Assembly (NCBI GenBank): GCA_015065325.1
Contig: SVQO01000013.1
Coordinates: 1 to 59,643 of the forward strand
DNA from: Oscillospiraceae bacterium
GTDB taxonomy: Bacteria > Bacillota > Clostridia > Oscillospirales > SIG627
DNA length: 59,643 bases
Reading direction: 5' to 3'
The notes under the pieces are model-generated. The model saw nothing but the letters and a program-made list of their open reading frames with translations, was not told where the DNA came from and did no database searches. Positions within the stretch are counted from its first letter, which is position 1; every line of letters starts with the position of its first letter. A program made the position numbers and the translations under genes. Of this stretch, positions 11,331-19,184 are shown one piece after another.

Positions 11331-12421
11331 CCTTGAAATTCTCCCTTCGAAACGAAGATCTTTTGGTCAACGAAGGCAAAATCCTCCTCGTCGGTGCCCG
11401 ACAGGATCACTTGCTTGCCCACAAGACCTCGGGTAATATAGCTTCTTCTGCCTTCGTCCAGCTCACTGAGCACGTCGTCCAGCAGATACACGGGATCCTT
11501 TCCCGTCATTTCCTTGGAAATTTCCCCTTCCGCCAGCTTCAGAGACAAGACCGCGCTCCTCTGCTGACCCTGGGAGGCAAAGCCTCTGGCGGTAAAGGAG
11601 TTGATCCGGATCTCCAGATCGTCCCGATGGACTCCCTTTGCGGTAAAGCCGTAGCGGATATCGCTTTCCAATCCGTCGCGCAACAGCGAAATGTAGCTCT
11701 GTTCCATTTCCTCGCGGCTTTTTTCGGGCTTATACACGTCGGAAACGTATCGCATCTCAAGACTTTCCGTGCCCTCTGAGATATTCTGAAAATGGACGGG
11801 TGCAAACTGCTTTAGCTTTTCAATATAGTCGGCGCGGATACAGGCGATCTTCACGCTTACCGACGCAAGGCGCTCGTTCCACACGTCGAACAGGGAATCG
11901 TCGAAGGCTTTTTTGCTCCTCTGCTTTAAGAGAGCCGCTCTCTGGGACTCCAAACGGTTGAATTCATTGAGCAGGGAAGCGTAATAAGGGCGAAGCTGAC
12001 AGATGGCACCGTCGATAAAGCTCCTTCTCTTGCCCGGCCCGTCCTTGATCAAAGAAAGGTGCTCGGGACAGAACAAAACCACCCGAAACAGTCCCAAAAA
12101 TTCGGAAAGCTTTTCCAGCTTCACGCCGTTTTTATAGATCGCTTTTCCGCCGGCGGCGTCCAGCACCATTCTCAGCTGAAAGGGAAGCCCCTCCCCGCTG
12201 ACACAGGCGGTCACGATCGCCGTTTTTTTCTCGTGGGTGATCATTTCCCTCAGACTTTTGACGCGAAAGCTCTTTCCGCACGCCATCAGATAGATCGCTT
12301 CCATCAGATTGGTCTTACCCTGGGCATTTCTGCCCACCAGAACGCAGCTTCCGTAAGACAGAGAAAGGGAAGCGGAGGAAATATTGCGAAAATCGGTTAC
12401 TTCAATATGGTCCAGCTTCAT
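11327..12421 (-). CDS. recF: DNA replication and repair protein RecF
   Basis: The 364-residue ABC-type ATPase loads RecA at single-strand gaps together with RecO and RecR. Motifs are FRNISSASLSL, Walker A GRNAQGKTN (31-39), the signature region FASQGQQRSAVLSLKLAE and Walker B PVYLLDDVLSELDE. ATG 12421 shares a base with the dnaN stop (TGATG). The length is normal. Confidence 0.96.
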   Translation of the reverse strand: MKLDHIEVTDFRNISSASLSLSYGSCVLVGRNAQGKTNLMEAIYLMACGKSFRVKSLREMITHEKKTAIVTACVSGEGLPFQLRMVLDAAGGKAIYKNGVKLEKLSEFLGLFRVVLFCPEHLSLIKDGPGKRRSFIDGAICQLRPYYASLLNEFNRLESQRAALLKQRSKKAFDDSLFDVWNERLASVSVKIACIRADYIEKLKQFAPVHFQNISEGTESLEMRYVSDVYKPEKSREEMEQSYISLLRDGLESDIRYGFTAKGVHRDDLEIRINSFTARGFASQGQQRSAVLSLKLAEGEISKEMTGKDPVYLLDDVLSELDEGRRSYITRGLVGKQVILSGTDEEDFAFVDQKIFVSKGEFQG

Positions 12422-13539
12422 CAGTTCAGCCGCATGGGAACGACCATATAATAGAACGCGCTCGTCTCGGGAGAGGTGATCGCCATACCGGACAAGGGTG
12501 AGTTCAGATCAAAGCAGACCTCCTCCTGACCGCAGGCGGCGGCACCCCGCAGGGCGTCCAGCAAAAACTTATTGTTAAAGCCTACCAGCATTTCCTCACC
12601 CTCTACCTTACAGAAGATCTCCTCGTCGATCTTACCGTTGGCAGTGGTGCACTTGATCTCCATACCGTCGGGCGTGACCTGCAAACGGATGGGGCTCTTG
12701 GCTCTTTCGTCAATGAGAAGGGCACAGCGCTCGAAGCAGCCGATGGCAGAAGCAAGGGACACCTGCACGCGGGTACGGAATTCCTTGGGCAGGGACTTGG
12801 AATAATCGATGTATTCTCCGTCTACGTAGCGGGAGAAGAAGAAAAAGTCCTCAAAAGCGAAAATAATGTGTCTGCCCGCAAGCTCGATGCGGATCTGCGT
12901 ATCCGAGTCCTCCAAAAGACGAATCAGCTCGTGAAGGGTCTTTGCAGGGACCACGAAGCGTACGTCCAGCATCAGTCCCTTGATACATTCTTCCTCGCGA
13001 ATGGCGATTCGGTAGCCGTCACAGCCGCAAAGACGCAGTCTGTCTCCGTGAGACTCGAACAAAACGCCGGTAAGCACAGGCTTTAGATCAATGGTAGCGC
13101 AGGCAAAGATCACCTGCTGAAGCATTTTTTTCAGCTGACCCTGCTCAATGACGAATTTTTTATCACCGGCAAGGGTAGGCATTGCGGGGAACAGATCGCC
13201 GCTCATACCCAAGATCTCAAATTTTGCCGCACCTGCGGAAATGGTGGTGACGTAGTTTGCGTCACTGGAAATCGTGATCTCTCCGTCGGGGAGGGTTCTT
13301 ACCATAGAATTGATCTTCACTGCATCCAGAAGAATGGCTCCCTCCTCCAGGATCTGTGCGTCAAAGGCAGTTTTTACACCCTTGGTGGTATCAAAGGTGG
13401 TAATATGTACCTTATCCTTATCCTTTTCCGTCTTAAAGTACAGACAGGCAAGGGCAGCGTTTGCACTGCGGGAGGCGATGGCACAAAGGCAAGGGCTGAT
13501 TGCGTCCAGTATGACTTTTTTCTCGGCTCGGATAAACAT
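12421..13539 (-). CDS. dnaN: DNA polymerase III sliding clamp, beta subunit
   Basis: The 372-residue clamp protein is made of three repeated domains and tethers polymerase III to DNA. The C-terminal MAITSPETSAFYYMVVPMRLN is the usual clamp end (family YVVMPMRI/L pattern). It follows dnaA by 246 bp, a gap that holds DnaA boxes. GAGGAGAAAG lies before ATG 13539. The length and position are standard. Confidence 0.95.
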   Translation of the reverse strand: MFIRAEKKVILDAISPCLCAIASRSANAALACLYFKTEKDKDKVHITTFDTTKGVKTAFDAQILEEGAILLDAVKINSMVRTLPDGEITISSDANYVTTISAGAAKFEILGMSGDLFPAMPTLAGDKKFVIEQGQLKKMLQQVIFACATIDLKPVLTGVLFESHGDRLRLCGCDGYRIAIREEECIKGLMLDVRFVVPAKTLHELIRLLEDSDTQIRIELAGRHIIFAFEDFFFFSRYVDGEYIDYSKSLPKEFRTRVQVSLASAIGCFERCALLIDERAKSPIRLQVTPDGMEIKCTTANGKIDEEIFCKVEGEEMLVGFNNKFLLDALRGAAACGQEEVCFDLNSPLSGMAITSPETSAFYYMVVPMRLN

Positions 13540-13622
13540 TTCTTTCTCCTCGGCAAAATAAATTTATTTCTTTTCTTTTTTTATCATTCTTTCGTAGTAA
13601 CCTTAGGGGCGGTGAATTGTGT

Positions 13623-13651
13623 GAATTACGCCAAAACCCCAGAGATTGCAA
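13623..13651 (-). promoter_or_regulatory. Possible dnaN promoter
   Basis: On the minus strand a TTGCAA -35 (13646-13651) and a weak TAATTC -10 (13623-13628) lie 17 bp apart. They are about 85 bases upstream of the dnaN start and next to the DnaA boxes. Confidence 0.4.
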
Positions 13652-13672
13652 GGGTTCTTCGCCATTTTTCTC

Positions 13673-13788
13673 TGTGGAAAAGGGGTCGAAGAAAAACGGA
13701 ATAAGGGAAAGTTTTCCCCGGGTGGAAAGCGCTTTACGGTTTTCCACATTTTTATCCACAGGAACTTAACAGCTTCGGCTGTGGATTA
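13673..13788. promoter_or_regulatory. DnaA-box cluster in the dnaA-dnaN gap (origin region)
   Basis: Boxes are visible at 13673-13681 (reverse TTTTCCACA), 13740-13748 (TTTTCCACA), 13752-13760 (perfect TTATCCACA) and 13780-13788 (reverse TAATCCACA, covering the dnaA stop codon). The location matches the downstream box cluster of Firmicutes origins. Confidence 0.8.
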
Positions 13789-15249
13789 CTCCTTGATATC
13801 GCGGATCAGCCTTGTGATCTCCTCCTCAAAGTCGGGACTGCTTTCGATCTTCTTTTCCACGTTCTTAATGGCGGAAAGGATGGTGGAATGGTCCTGAGAG
13901 AAGTATCTTGCGATCTCCACCGAGGAAAGGTCGGTGAGCTGATCGAAAATATAAATGGAAACGTGACGGGCAATGACGATATTTGCCTGTCTGCGCTTCC
14001 CCGTCAGATCCTGAATGGTAACGTTGTACTTTTCGCAGATCTTGTCAAAGGTCTTTTCCACGATATTATCCACGCTCTTTTTGGGAACCAGATCCTGCAC
14101 GCAGGTCTTGGCAAGGTCGATATCGATCTTTTTCCCGAAAATGATGGAATAGCCGTGAAGGCGCTTGATCACGCCCTCCAGCTGACGGATGCTGGACTTG
14201 ATATTGGTAGCGATATAAAGCAAAATATCGTCGGGGATGGTCAGCCCCAGTGCCTCTGCCTTACTGGAGGCGATGGCAACTCTCAGCTCCAGCTCGGGAG
14301 GCTGGATATCCACCGTCAGTCCCGACTCGAAGCGGGTGCGGAGACGCTCGTCCAGACGCTTCAGCTCCTTGGGAGGACAGTCGCTGGTGAGAATGATCTG
14401 CTTGTGCTGCTGATACAGGGTATCAAAGGTGTGGAAAAATTCGTGCTGGGTGGAGTCCTTGCCGGCGATGAACTGAATATCGTCCACCAAAAGTACGTCC
14501 ACGTTTCTGTAACGCTCGCGGAAAAAGTGCATGGGCTTTTTCTGAATGAGCTGGTCGATGAGCTCGTTGGTAAAATCCTCGCCGCGGACGTACATGATGC
14601 GCTTTGAGGGATTGTGCTTGATGATCTCGTTGCTGATGGCGTACAGCAAATGGGTCTTACCCATTCCCGAGGGGGCGTACAGGTACAGGGGGTTCCAGCA
14701 TTCCGCGGGATTTTTTGCCACTGCCATACAGGCGTCGTGCGCCATACGGTTGGTATCGCCTACGATAAAGTTATCAAAGGTATATTCCGCGCCCCGTGTA
14801 GCCGGGATCTCCGTTTTAATAATGGTGCCCACCGGCTTTTCGTCCGCCATTTTTTGGACCATTTCCCGTTCCTCGTCGGAAAGAGCAGGCTCCTGTGCCA
14901 GAGCCTCGCTTACCTGCTCCTTGCAGAACACGTTCTGCGGAAGGACTCCGGAGCGGATATGCTCGTCGATGATCTGCCCGATGCTTCCCTCGTGCAGGTC
15001 TCTGGAAAAGATCACCAGCTCGCACCTTGCGCCCAGCACCGTGAAAATATGATTTTGCAGTTGATTGTAAAAATGATTGAATACAAAATTTGCCTTATAC
15101 TCCTCTTTGGCGGAGATATATGCGTGACTGTCTGTCAGCCGTTCCAGCTGCAGCTCCTGAAACCAGATACTGAAGGTTGCCGTAGAAAAGCCCGCTTCCG
15201 TACTGATATGTTTTAAAACGTGATTCCATATAGCCTTATTAGAATCCAT
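13786..15249 (-). CDS. dnaA: Chromosomal replication initiator DnaA
   Basis: The 487-residue AAA+ initiator has an N-terminal helicase-loading domain (1-80) and a linker. Walker A APSGMGKTH (192-200) and Walker B VLLVDDIQF follow. The C-terminal box-reading signature is IVIARHVSIYIFDQLTDLSS with SQDHSTILSAIKNV. ATG 15249 follows GGAGG. It faces away from an AT-rich tract and a DnaA box upstream. The gene order dnaA-dnaN-recF is conserved. Confidence 0.97.
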   Translation of the reverse strand: MDSNKAIWNHVLKHISTEAGFSTATFSIWFQELQLERLTDSHAYISAKEEYKANFVFNHFYNQLQNHIFTVLGARCELVIFSRDLHEGSIGQIIDEHIRSGVLPQNVFCKEQVSEALAQEPALSDEEREMVQKMADEKPVGTIIKTEIPATRGAEYTFDNFIVGDTNRMAHDACMAVAKNPAECWNPLYLYAPSGMGKTHLLYAISNEIIKHNPSKRIMYVRGEDFTNELIDQLIQKKPMHFFRERYRNVDVLLVDDIQFIAGKDSTQHEFFHTFDTLYQQHKQIILTSDCPPKELKRLDERLRTRFESGLTVDIQPPELELRVAIASSKAEALGLTIPDDILLYIATNIKSSIRQLEGVIKRLHGYSIIFGKKIDIDLAKTCVQDLVPKKSVDNIVEKTFDKICEKYNVTIQDLTGKRRQANIVIARHVSIYIFDQLTDLSSVEIARYFSQDHSTILSAIKNVEKKIESSPDFEEEITRLIRDIKE

Positions 15250-15337
15250 TTAAACCTCCGTATTTGTTGATCTCTCCGTTGATTTGTTTCAAAACAGGGG
15301 TTCCTCCAACGTCCTCATACGGGACCGAAAAATGCCC

Positions 15338-15436
15338 ATAAATATAGTAATATATAATATTATATAATATTATATAATATATATTAGCAAATTACAAGTG
15401 TTTTTTCTTCCGAAACCCTGTTTTTCCTGTGGAAAA
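15338..15436. other. AT-rich unwinding tract and DnaA box upstream of dnaA (oriC candidate)
   Basis: Positions 15338-15386 are almost pure A/T and include TATATAATAT three times in tandem (15351-15380). A reverse TTTTCCACA box lies at 15428-15436. Together with the boxes in the dnaA-dnaN gap this is the most likely chromosomal origin. Which side unwinds is not decided by the sequence alone. Confidence 0.65.
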
Positions 15437-15594
15437 CTTGAATTTATGAACAAAAATTTACAATTTTATCTTGTTATTTTTACCTCCCTTGCCCTTTTTG
15501 CCCGAAAAATCATTCGATTTACGTTTATTCCCTTGCGCTATTAAAATAGCAGAAAGGAGTGATGACACGCAATGACATTTTTTTCTGCTTCGTA

Positions 15595-15719
15595 AATTTG
15601 CTTTGTAAAATCCGCTGCAGCTTCGTCAAGGTGCGATAAATTGCTCAGTCATTTACAGTAGTAAACTCCTTCGCAATTTTCTTCCTTTCCTCGCTTCGCA
15701 GGATTTTACTTCGCAAATT
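15595..15719. repeat. Imperfect long inverted repeat upstream of dnaA
   Basis: The arms 15595-15613 and 15701-15719 match at 16 of 19 positions in inverted orientation. An inner pair AAATTGC 15638-15644 and GCAATTT 15673-15679 nests inside. No gene is seen between 15250 and 16098. The only open frames with a ribosome site, such as the one at about 15571, are under ten codons. Confidence 0.55.
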
Positions 15720-15731
15720 GGTTGGGGCTTT

Positions 15732-15755
15732 GTTCCTTTTTTGAAAAAAAGGAAC
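15732..15755. repeat. GTTCC(T)n hairpin cassette, copy 1
   Basis: A GTTCC-T-tract arm pairs with an A-tract-GGAAC arm, followed by CGAAAAAACTT. Related cassettes lie at 18784, 27998, 30105 and 55500. It could act as a two-way terminator. Confidence 0.6.
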
Positions 15756-16038
15756 CGAAAAAACTTAAAGCGAGGAAAATCACAATAAAAAGAGAGCAAA
15801 AACTTTTGATTGAAGTTTTTAGAGTGCAGAACCTTTTTTCAAAAAGGTTTTGCCCCGCACCCCTCAAAACTTATAAAAAAGGAGATTGTATTTTATCATG
15901 ATCAAGGATTATTGAAAAACAAAGATCTATGATCGATGATCGCACAATGTGAGCTTCCCTCCGAGAGGGAGGGGGCGAAAACCTATAAAAAGGGAAAAAT
16001 TGACAAAGAAAAGGGCGAATTTTTTCTCTTTTGACTAC

Positions 16039-16067
16039 TGGACGGAATGCGGTAGCTATGCTATACT
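16039..16067 (+). promoter_or_regulatory. Extended -10 promoter for the membrane-anchored protein gene
   Basis: TGCTATACT (16059-16067) is an extended -10. The -35 at 17 bp is weak (TGGACG, 16039-16044). It lies about 32 bases before the start codon. Confidence 0.6.
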
Positions 16068-16098
16068 ACTTATAAAGAAACGAAAGGAGAGAGCCGCA

Positions 16099-16890
16099 AT
16101 GCCGCAACCCAGCAGACCAACCACAAGATCCGCACCGTCTCGAGTAAAGATCTCGGACCCCCACGCATCCATGAAAAAAGTTGCGCCGCCTGCCACCAAA
16201 AGGGCGAAAAAGCCGCTTTCTTCTGCACCGAGTAGGCGAAAGCCTGCTCCCCGTGCCACCGAGGAGAGGACCCTCACCCCCCATCAGAAAAAGAGCAGAA
16301 GGCGTCTTTTTACCTTGTGCTTTGTTATATCTTTGGTTTTGGTTGCTCTGTATTGGGGTGTTGTGGCGATTTTGATCGCGACCCGCTCCGACGGCAATGA
16401 GGACGCCCTGCCCCTTCTGGTATTCACCCAGGGGGAACGCAAGGAGGATAAACGGCTTGAACCGGAGGAGGCTTGTATCAACGGAGTTAAGTATCTTCCC
16501 ATCACCTTCCTGGAAAAATATATGGCGATCACCCAATTCGGAGACGATAAGACCCGCTCCTTCCGGCTTTGTGAAACGGGTGAATACGCCACCTTTTATC
16601 TGGGCACCGAGGAGGCGATCATCAACGGTCAGCACGTCTCCATTAAGGCACCCGCTATTTTAAAGGATAAGGATCTCTATCTGCCCTTGGATTTCTTCGA
16701 GGATAAGATGAATTGCTTTGAGCTGGGTCTGAACAATTCTACCTACGGCGCGGACGTGCTTACCTTTAATAAGGACGTGAAGCCCTCCTTCCTGTTCCGA
16801 TCCATGCCCACCTCCGATCCCGTTCTCTACGATCCCGTTTACGCGGCGCCTCCCACACCCGAGGATCCCGCCGCCCAACCTACCGCGTAA
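16099..16890 (+). CDS. Single-pass membrane protein with extracellular copper-amine-oxidase-N-like domain
   Basis: The 263-residue protein has a basic, Pro/Ser/Thr-rich cytosolic head (1-65) and one membrane segment (residues about 70-97, CFVISLVLVALYWGVVAIL). An outer domain follows. Its alternating EEAIINGQHV and LKDKDLYLPLDF pattern resembles the repeat of the copper amine oxidase N-terminal domain, often a cell-surface stalk. A Pro-rich tail closes it. ATG 16099 after AAAGGAGAG is preferred to an in-frame upstream ATG at 15949 with no ribosome site. Its role is unknown. It sits where rpmH is usually found next to dnaA. Confidence 0.6.
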   Translation: MPQPSRPTTRSAPSRVKISDPHASMKKVAPPATKRAKKPLSSAPSRRKPAPRATEERTLTPHQKKSRRRLFTLCFVISLVLVALYWGVVAILIATRSDGNEDALPLLVFTQGERKEDKRLEPEEACINGVKYLPITFLEKYMAITQFGDDKTRSFRLCETGEYATFYLGTEEAIINGQHVSIKAPAILKDKDLYLPLDFFEDKMNCFELGLNNSTYGADVLTFNKDVKPSFLFRSMPTSDPVLYDPVYAAPPTPEDPAAQPTA

Positions 16891-16891
16891 A

Positions 16892-16922
16892 AAATGCTAT
16901 GGATTTCCATAGCATTTTTTGT
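16892..16922 (+). terminator. Terminator after the membrane protein gene
   Basis: AATGCTATGG and CCATAGCATT form the stem with a short ATTT loop, then a T-run. The stem sequence equals that of the terminator at 842. Confidence 0.9.
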
Positions 16923-16927
16923 TTTTT

Positions 16928-17003
16928 GCGGGGGATTTTTGGTCGCTTTTTTGAAAAAAAGCTCCGCAAAAAACTTATAAAAAAGGGTAATTTTATTTAT
17001 CAA
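16928..17003 (+). repeat. Intergenic repeat module A, copy 1
   Basis: A hairpin GGTCGC-T-tract / A-tract-GCTCC is followed by GCAAAAAACTTATAAAAA and an A/T tail ending in TTTATTTATCAA. Near-identical copies lie at 21764-21836 (inverted) and 29404-29478. Confidence 0.8.
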
Positions 17004-17037
17004 TACCAATAATTTTTGTAAATCAAATATCTATCAT

Positions 17038-17082
17038 CAATGTTTGCATCGTAGGGGACGGCGCCTTCGACGTCCCGCAGAC
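17038..17082 (+). repeat. Intergenic repeat module C, copy 1
   Basis: CGTAGGGGACGGCGCCTTCG continues to GACGTCCC and forms a GC-rich hairpin. Copies lie at 21899-21925 (inverted), 29590-29616 and 29997-30023 (inverted). Confidence 0.8.
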
Positions 17083-17088
17083 CGACAC

Positions 17089-17251
17089 TTTTTATCAAAA
17101 ATCTATTGATAAAACAAGTTATGCAAAATAGAGAATTTGCGCAGGCTCCTTCCACCACTGCGTGGTCCCCCTCCCTCTCGGAGGGAGGCAAATTCACTCA
17201 CAATTTTTGCGGAAACAAAGAGGTATTCCGCAAATTTGTACGCTCGTCTGC
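17089..17251 (+). repeat. Long intergenic repeat module B, copy 1 (uninterrupted)
   Basis: A 163 bp unit begins with TTTTTATCAAAAATCTATTG and ends with GTACGCTCGTCTGC. Its second copy at 29727-29996 is interrupted by about 107 bp. Short frames inside give the same peptide in both copies, but nothing supports translation. Confidence 0.75.
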
Positions 17252-17286
17252 AACACACTAAGAATTTTTGCAAAACAAATATCTAT

Positions 17287-17338
17287 CATCCATGTTCGCA
17301 TCCGTAGGGCGGGGGCTTGCTCCCGCCGTAATTTGCAA
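17287..17338 (+). repeat. Intergenic repeat module D, copy 1
   Basis: CATGTTCGCATCCGTAGGG leads into a GCGGGGGCTTGCTCCCGC hairpin and TAATTTGC. Copies are at 21298-21345 (inverted) and 29511-29557. This explains the rest of the gap from 16922 to 17384. Confidence 0.8.
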
Positions 17339-17383
17339 AACAAAATTCATTCCCGAAATTTATCGAAATTGGTTTTTTGACAC

Positions 17384-17413
17384 AAAAAAGCCACGCAAAC
17401 CTGCGTGGCTTTC
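17384..17413 (-). terminator. Terminator of the lipoprotein gene
   Basis: AAGCCACGCA and TGCGTGGCTT form the stem; on the minus strand a T6 run follows. Confidence 0.9.
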
Positions 17414-17420
17414 ATAGGAT

Positions 17421-18101
17421 TTAAGGATAGAGGGAATTTATATCATTTTCCTCAAAAAACAGATAGATTTCTCCGCCGGGAGCACAGGTAAAATCGGCTC
17501 GCAGCGGAAGCGGATCGGTGTTCATTCGAACTCCCCTGCTGTCGGCGGCAATCAGCTGCATCGTGATCGTTTGATCCACAGGCACGTTATTTTCGCCAAC
17601 GGGGTTGGGATAACCGGTTTCATCATATTCCCAAACGTAATCGACGCGGTACTCAAAAAACACGGTCATGGTCTGACTGTCCCAGCGATAAGTTCCGATC
17701 CAATGGGGTTGCGCTTCACCGAGAGTATCGTTACCGGGACAGTACCAACCGTAGCCTCCCCCATTTACCATAGCCATAAGATTCAAGGAAACGGTTCCGT
17801 CCTCGGAAAAGGTAAAGGTTCCCAGCATTCCCCATCCCGGTTCAACCATTGCGAGATAGTTCCAGGTCTGATCGATATAAATCGGCGGTAACTCCTGAAT
17901 CTGCTCGTTCTCAATTTTTTCTTGGTCGGAGGGAAGATCACCTGCTGAAGTTTTTTCCTCGATCTCAATCTCCTCAGCTAAAAACGTACTTTCTTCGGTT
18001 TTGGTTTCCCGGGTTGGATCGCTTCTTTTTGCCAACGTGCAAGACGCAAAACTCATTGCTATACAAATGACCGTAGACAATGCGATTGCTCTTTTTAACA
18101 T
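17421..18101 (-). CDS. Putative lipoprotein of unknown function
   Basis: The 226-residue protein starts with a lipoprotein signal peptide. A hydrophobic stretch ALSTVICIAMSFA is followed by the lipobox SFASC, so Cys21 would be lipidated and the protein held on the outer face of the membrane. An acidic, low-complexity linker (residues 25-70) follows, then a beta-rich domain with many Trp and Tyr (TWNYLAMVEPGWGMLGTFTF, GTYRWDSQTMTVFF). The pattern suggests a lipocalin-like or substrate-reporting fold, but I do not recognise a family. It is divergent from the dCMP deaminase gene and has its own promoter. Confidence 0.7.
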   Translation of the reverse strand: MLKRAIALSTVICIAMSFASCTLAKRSDPTRETKTEESTFLAEEIEIEEKTSAGDLPSDQEKIENEQIQELPPIYIDQTWNYLAMVEPGWGMLGTFTFSEDGTVSLNLMAMVNGGGYGWYCPGNDTLGEAQPHWIGTYRWDSQTMTVFFEYRVDYVWEYDETGYPNPVGENNVPVDQTITMQLIAADSRGVRMNTDPLPLRADFTCAPGGEIYLFFEENDINSLYP

Positions 18102-18125
18102 TTTCTCTACCTCCGTTTTTTCTTC

Positions 18126-18154
18126 ATCATATCACGTTTTCTATCTTTTTACAA
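18126..18154 (-). promoter_or_regulatory. Promoter of the lipoprotein gene
   Basis: A TTGTAA -35 (18149-18154), 17 bp spacer and TATGAT -10 (18126-18131) lie on the minus strand, about 25 bases before the start codon. Confidence 0.7.
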
Positions 18155-18223
18155 CTTTTTCATCAAATTTCAACAGGGTCCTTGAAAAGAGCTTTCTTTT
18201 TTTTCTGTTTCTTTCAAATTGTA

Positions 18224-18252
18224 TTTACTTTTGTCGAATTTTTTGATATAAT
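18224..18252 (+). promoter_or_regulatory. dCMP deaminase promoter with a 0A box in its spacer
   Basis: TTTACT (18224-18229) and a perfect TATAAT (18247-18252) are 17 bp apart. The spacer contains TTTGTCGAA (18230-18238), an exact match to the Spo0A-binding consensus TTTGTCRAA. Bound there, Spo0A would block RNA polymerase. Confidence 0.7.
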
Positions 18253-18286
18253 ATTCTATCTATATGGTAAATGGAGGATTTTTTCC

Positions 18287-18775
18287 ATGTCCAATCGTAC
18301 GTCTAAAGAAAATTATTATCTGGATATTGCCCAGACGGTGGCAGAGCGCGGCACCTGCCTGAGAAAGAAATACGGCGCGATCATCGTGAAAAACGACGTG
18401 ATCGTATCCACCGGCTACGTAGGGGCACCCCGAGGCAGACAGAATTGCTGTGATCTGCAGTTTTGCCTGCGTGAGAAGCTGAATATTCCCCGCGGCGAGC
18501 GTTACGAGCTTTGCCGAAGCGTGCACGCGGAGCAAAACGCCATTATCAATGCTTCCCGCGAGCAGATGATCGGCGCTACCATGTTCCTTTGCGGTATTGA
18601 CGCCAAAACGGGTGAATACGTTGCCAATTCCTCCAGCTGCCAGATGTGCAAGAGAATGATCATCAATGCGGGCATCGAAAGGGTCGTGATCCGCGACAGC
18701 AAGACCGATTACCGCGTCATTCAGGTCTCCGACTGGGTGGAAAACGACGATTCTCTGGGTCAGATGGGATATTGA
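18287..18775 (+). CDS. dCMP deaminase (deoxycytidylate deaminase)
   Basis: The 162-residue zinc enzyme turns dCMP into dUMP, the substrate of thymidylate synthase. The zinc site is visible as HAEQN (His and catalytic Glu) and SSCQMCKRM (two Cys). The CCDLQFC stretch and the length fit the dCMP deaminase group rather than cytidine deaminase. ATG 18287 after GGAGG is used; in-frame codons upstream cover the promoter. It stands alone, with a repeat array downstream. Confidence 0.88.
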   Translation: MSNRTSKENYYLDIAQTVAERGTCLRKKYGAIIVKNDVIVSTGYVGAPRGRQNCCDLQFCLREKLNIPRGERYELCRSVHAEQNAIINASREQMIGATMFLCGIDAKTGEYVANSSSCQMCKRMIINAGIERVVIRDSKTDYRVIQVSDWVENDDSLGQMGY

Positions 18776-18783
18776 TTTTTTTG

Positions 18784-19132
18784 TTCTTTCTTTGAAAAGA
18801 AAGAACCAAAGAAACTTATAAAAAAATATTATCATTTTTTCTTAAAGATTTCTTTGCCTGCTTTCTTTCTCGAAAGAAGAACCAAAGAAACTCATAACAG
18901 AAATATTATCATTTTTTCTTAAAGCTTTCTTTGCCTGCTTTCTTTCTCAAAAGAAGAACCAAAGAAACGCATAACAGAAGTATTATTATTTTCCCCTTAG
19001 CCTAAAGCTTTCTTTGCCTGCTTTCTTTCTCGAAAGAAGAACCAAAGAAACTTATAGCAGAAGTATTATTATTTTCCCTTTAGTTTAAAGCTTTCTTTGC
19101 CTACTTTCTTTCTCGAAAGAAAGTAGGATCTA
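18784..19132. repeat. Tandem hairpin array, 77-83 bp period
   Basis: Four units start with TTTCTTTGCC at 18849, 18926, 19009 and 19092, after a partial one at 18784. Each carries a hairpin CTTTCTTTCTCGAAAGAAG. The last ends in a perfect CTACTTTCTTTC / GAAAGAAAGTAG stem. The gap up to glnN at 19185 holds nothing else recognisable. No clear glnN promoter was found. Confidence 0.85.
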
Positions 19133-19184
19133 CACAAAAAACATACCGATCAATCAGTAACGAAAAATAAGGAATGATACTGCA

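Noticed and set aside
17000-17197. Short minus-strand frame whose peptide recurs at 29686-29946
   Set aside because: The shared peptide comes from the duplicated non-coding repeat B; there is no ribosome site and the second copy is interrupted.
18784-19132. CRISPR array
   Set aside because: Units of 77-83 bp repeat as a whole and lack spacers.
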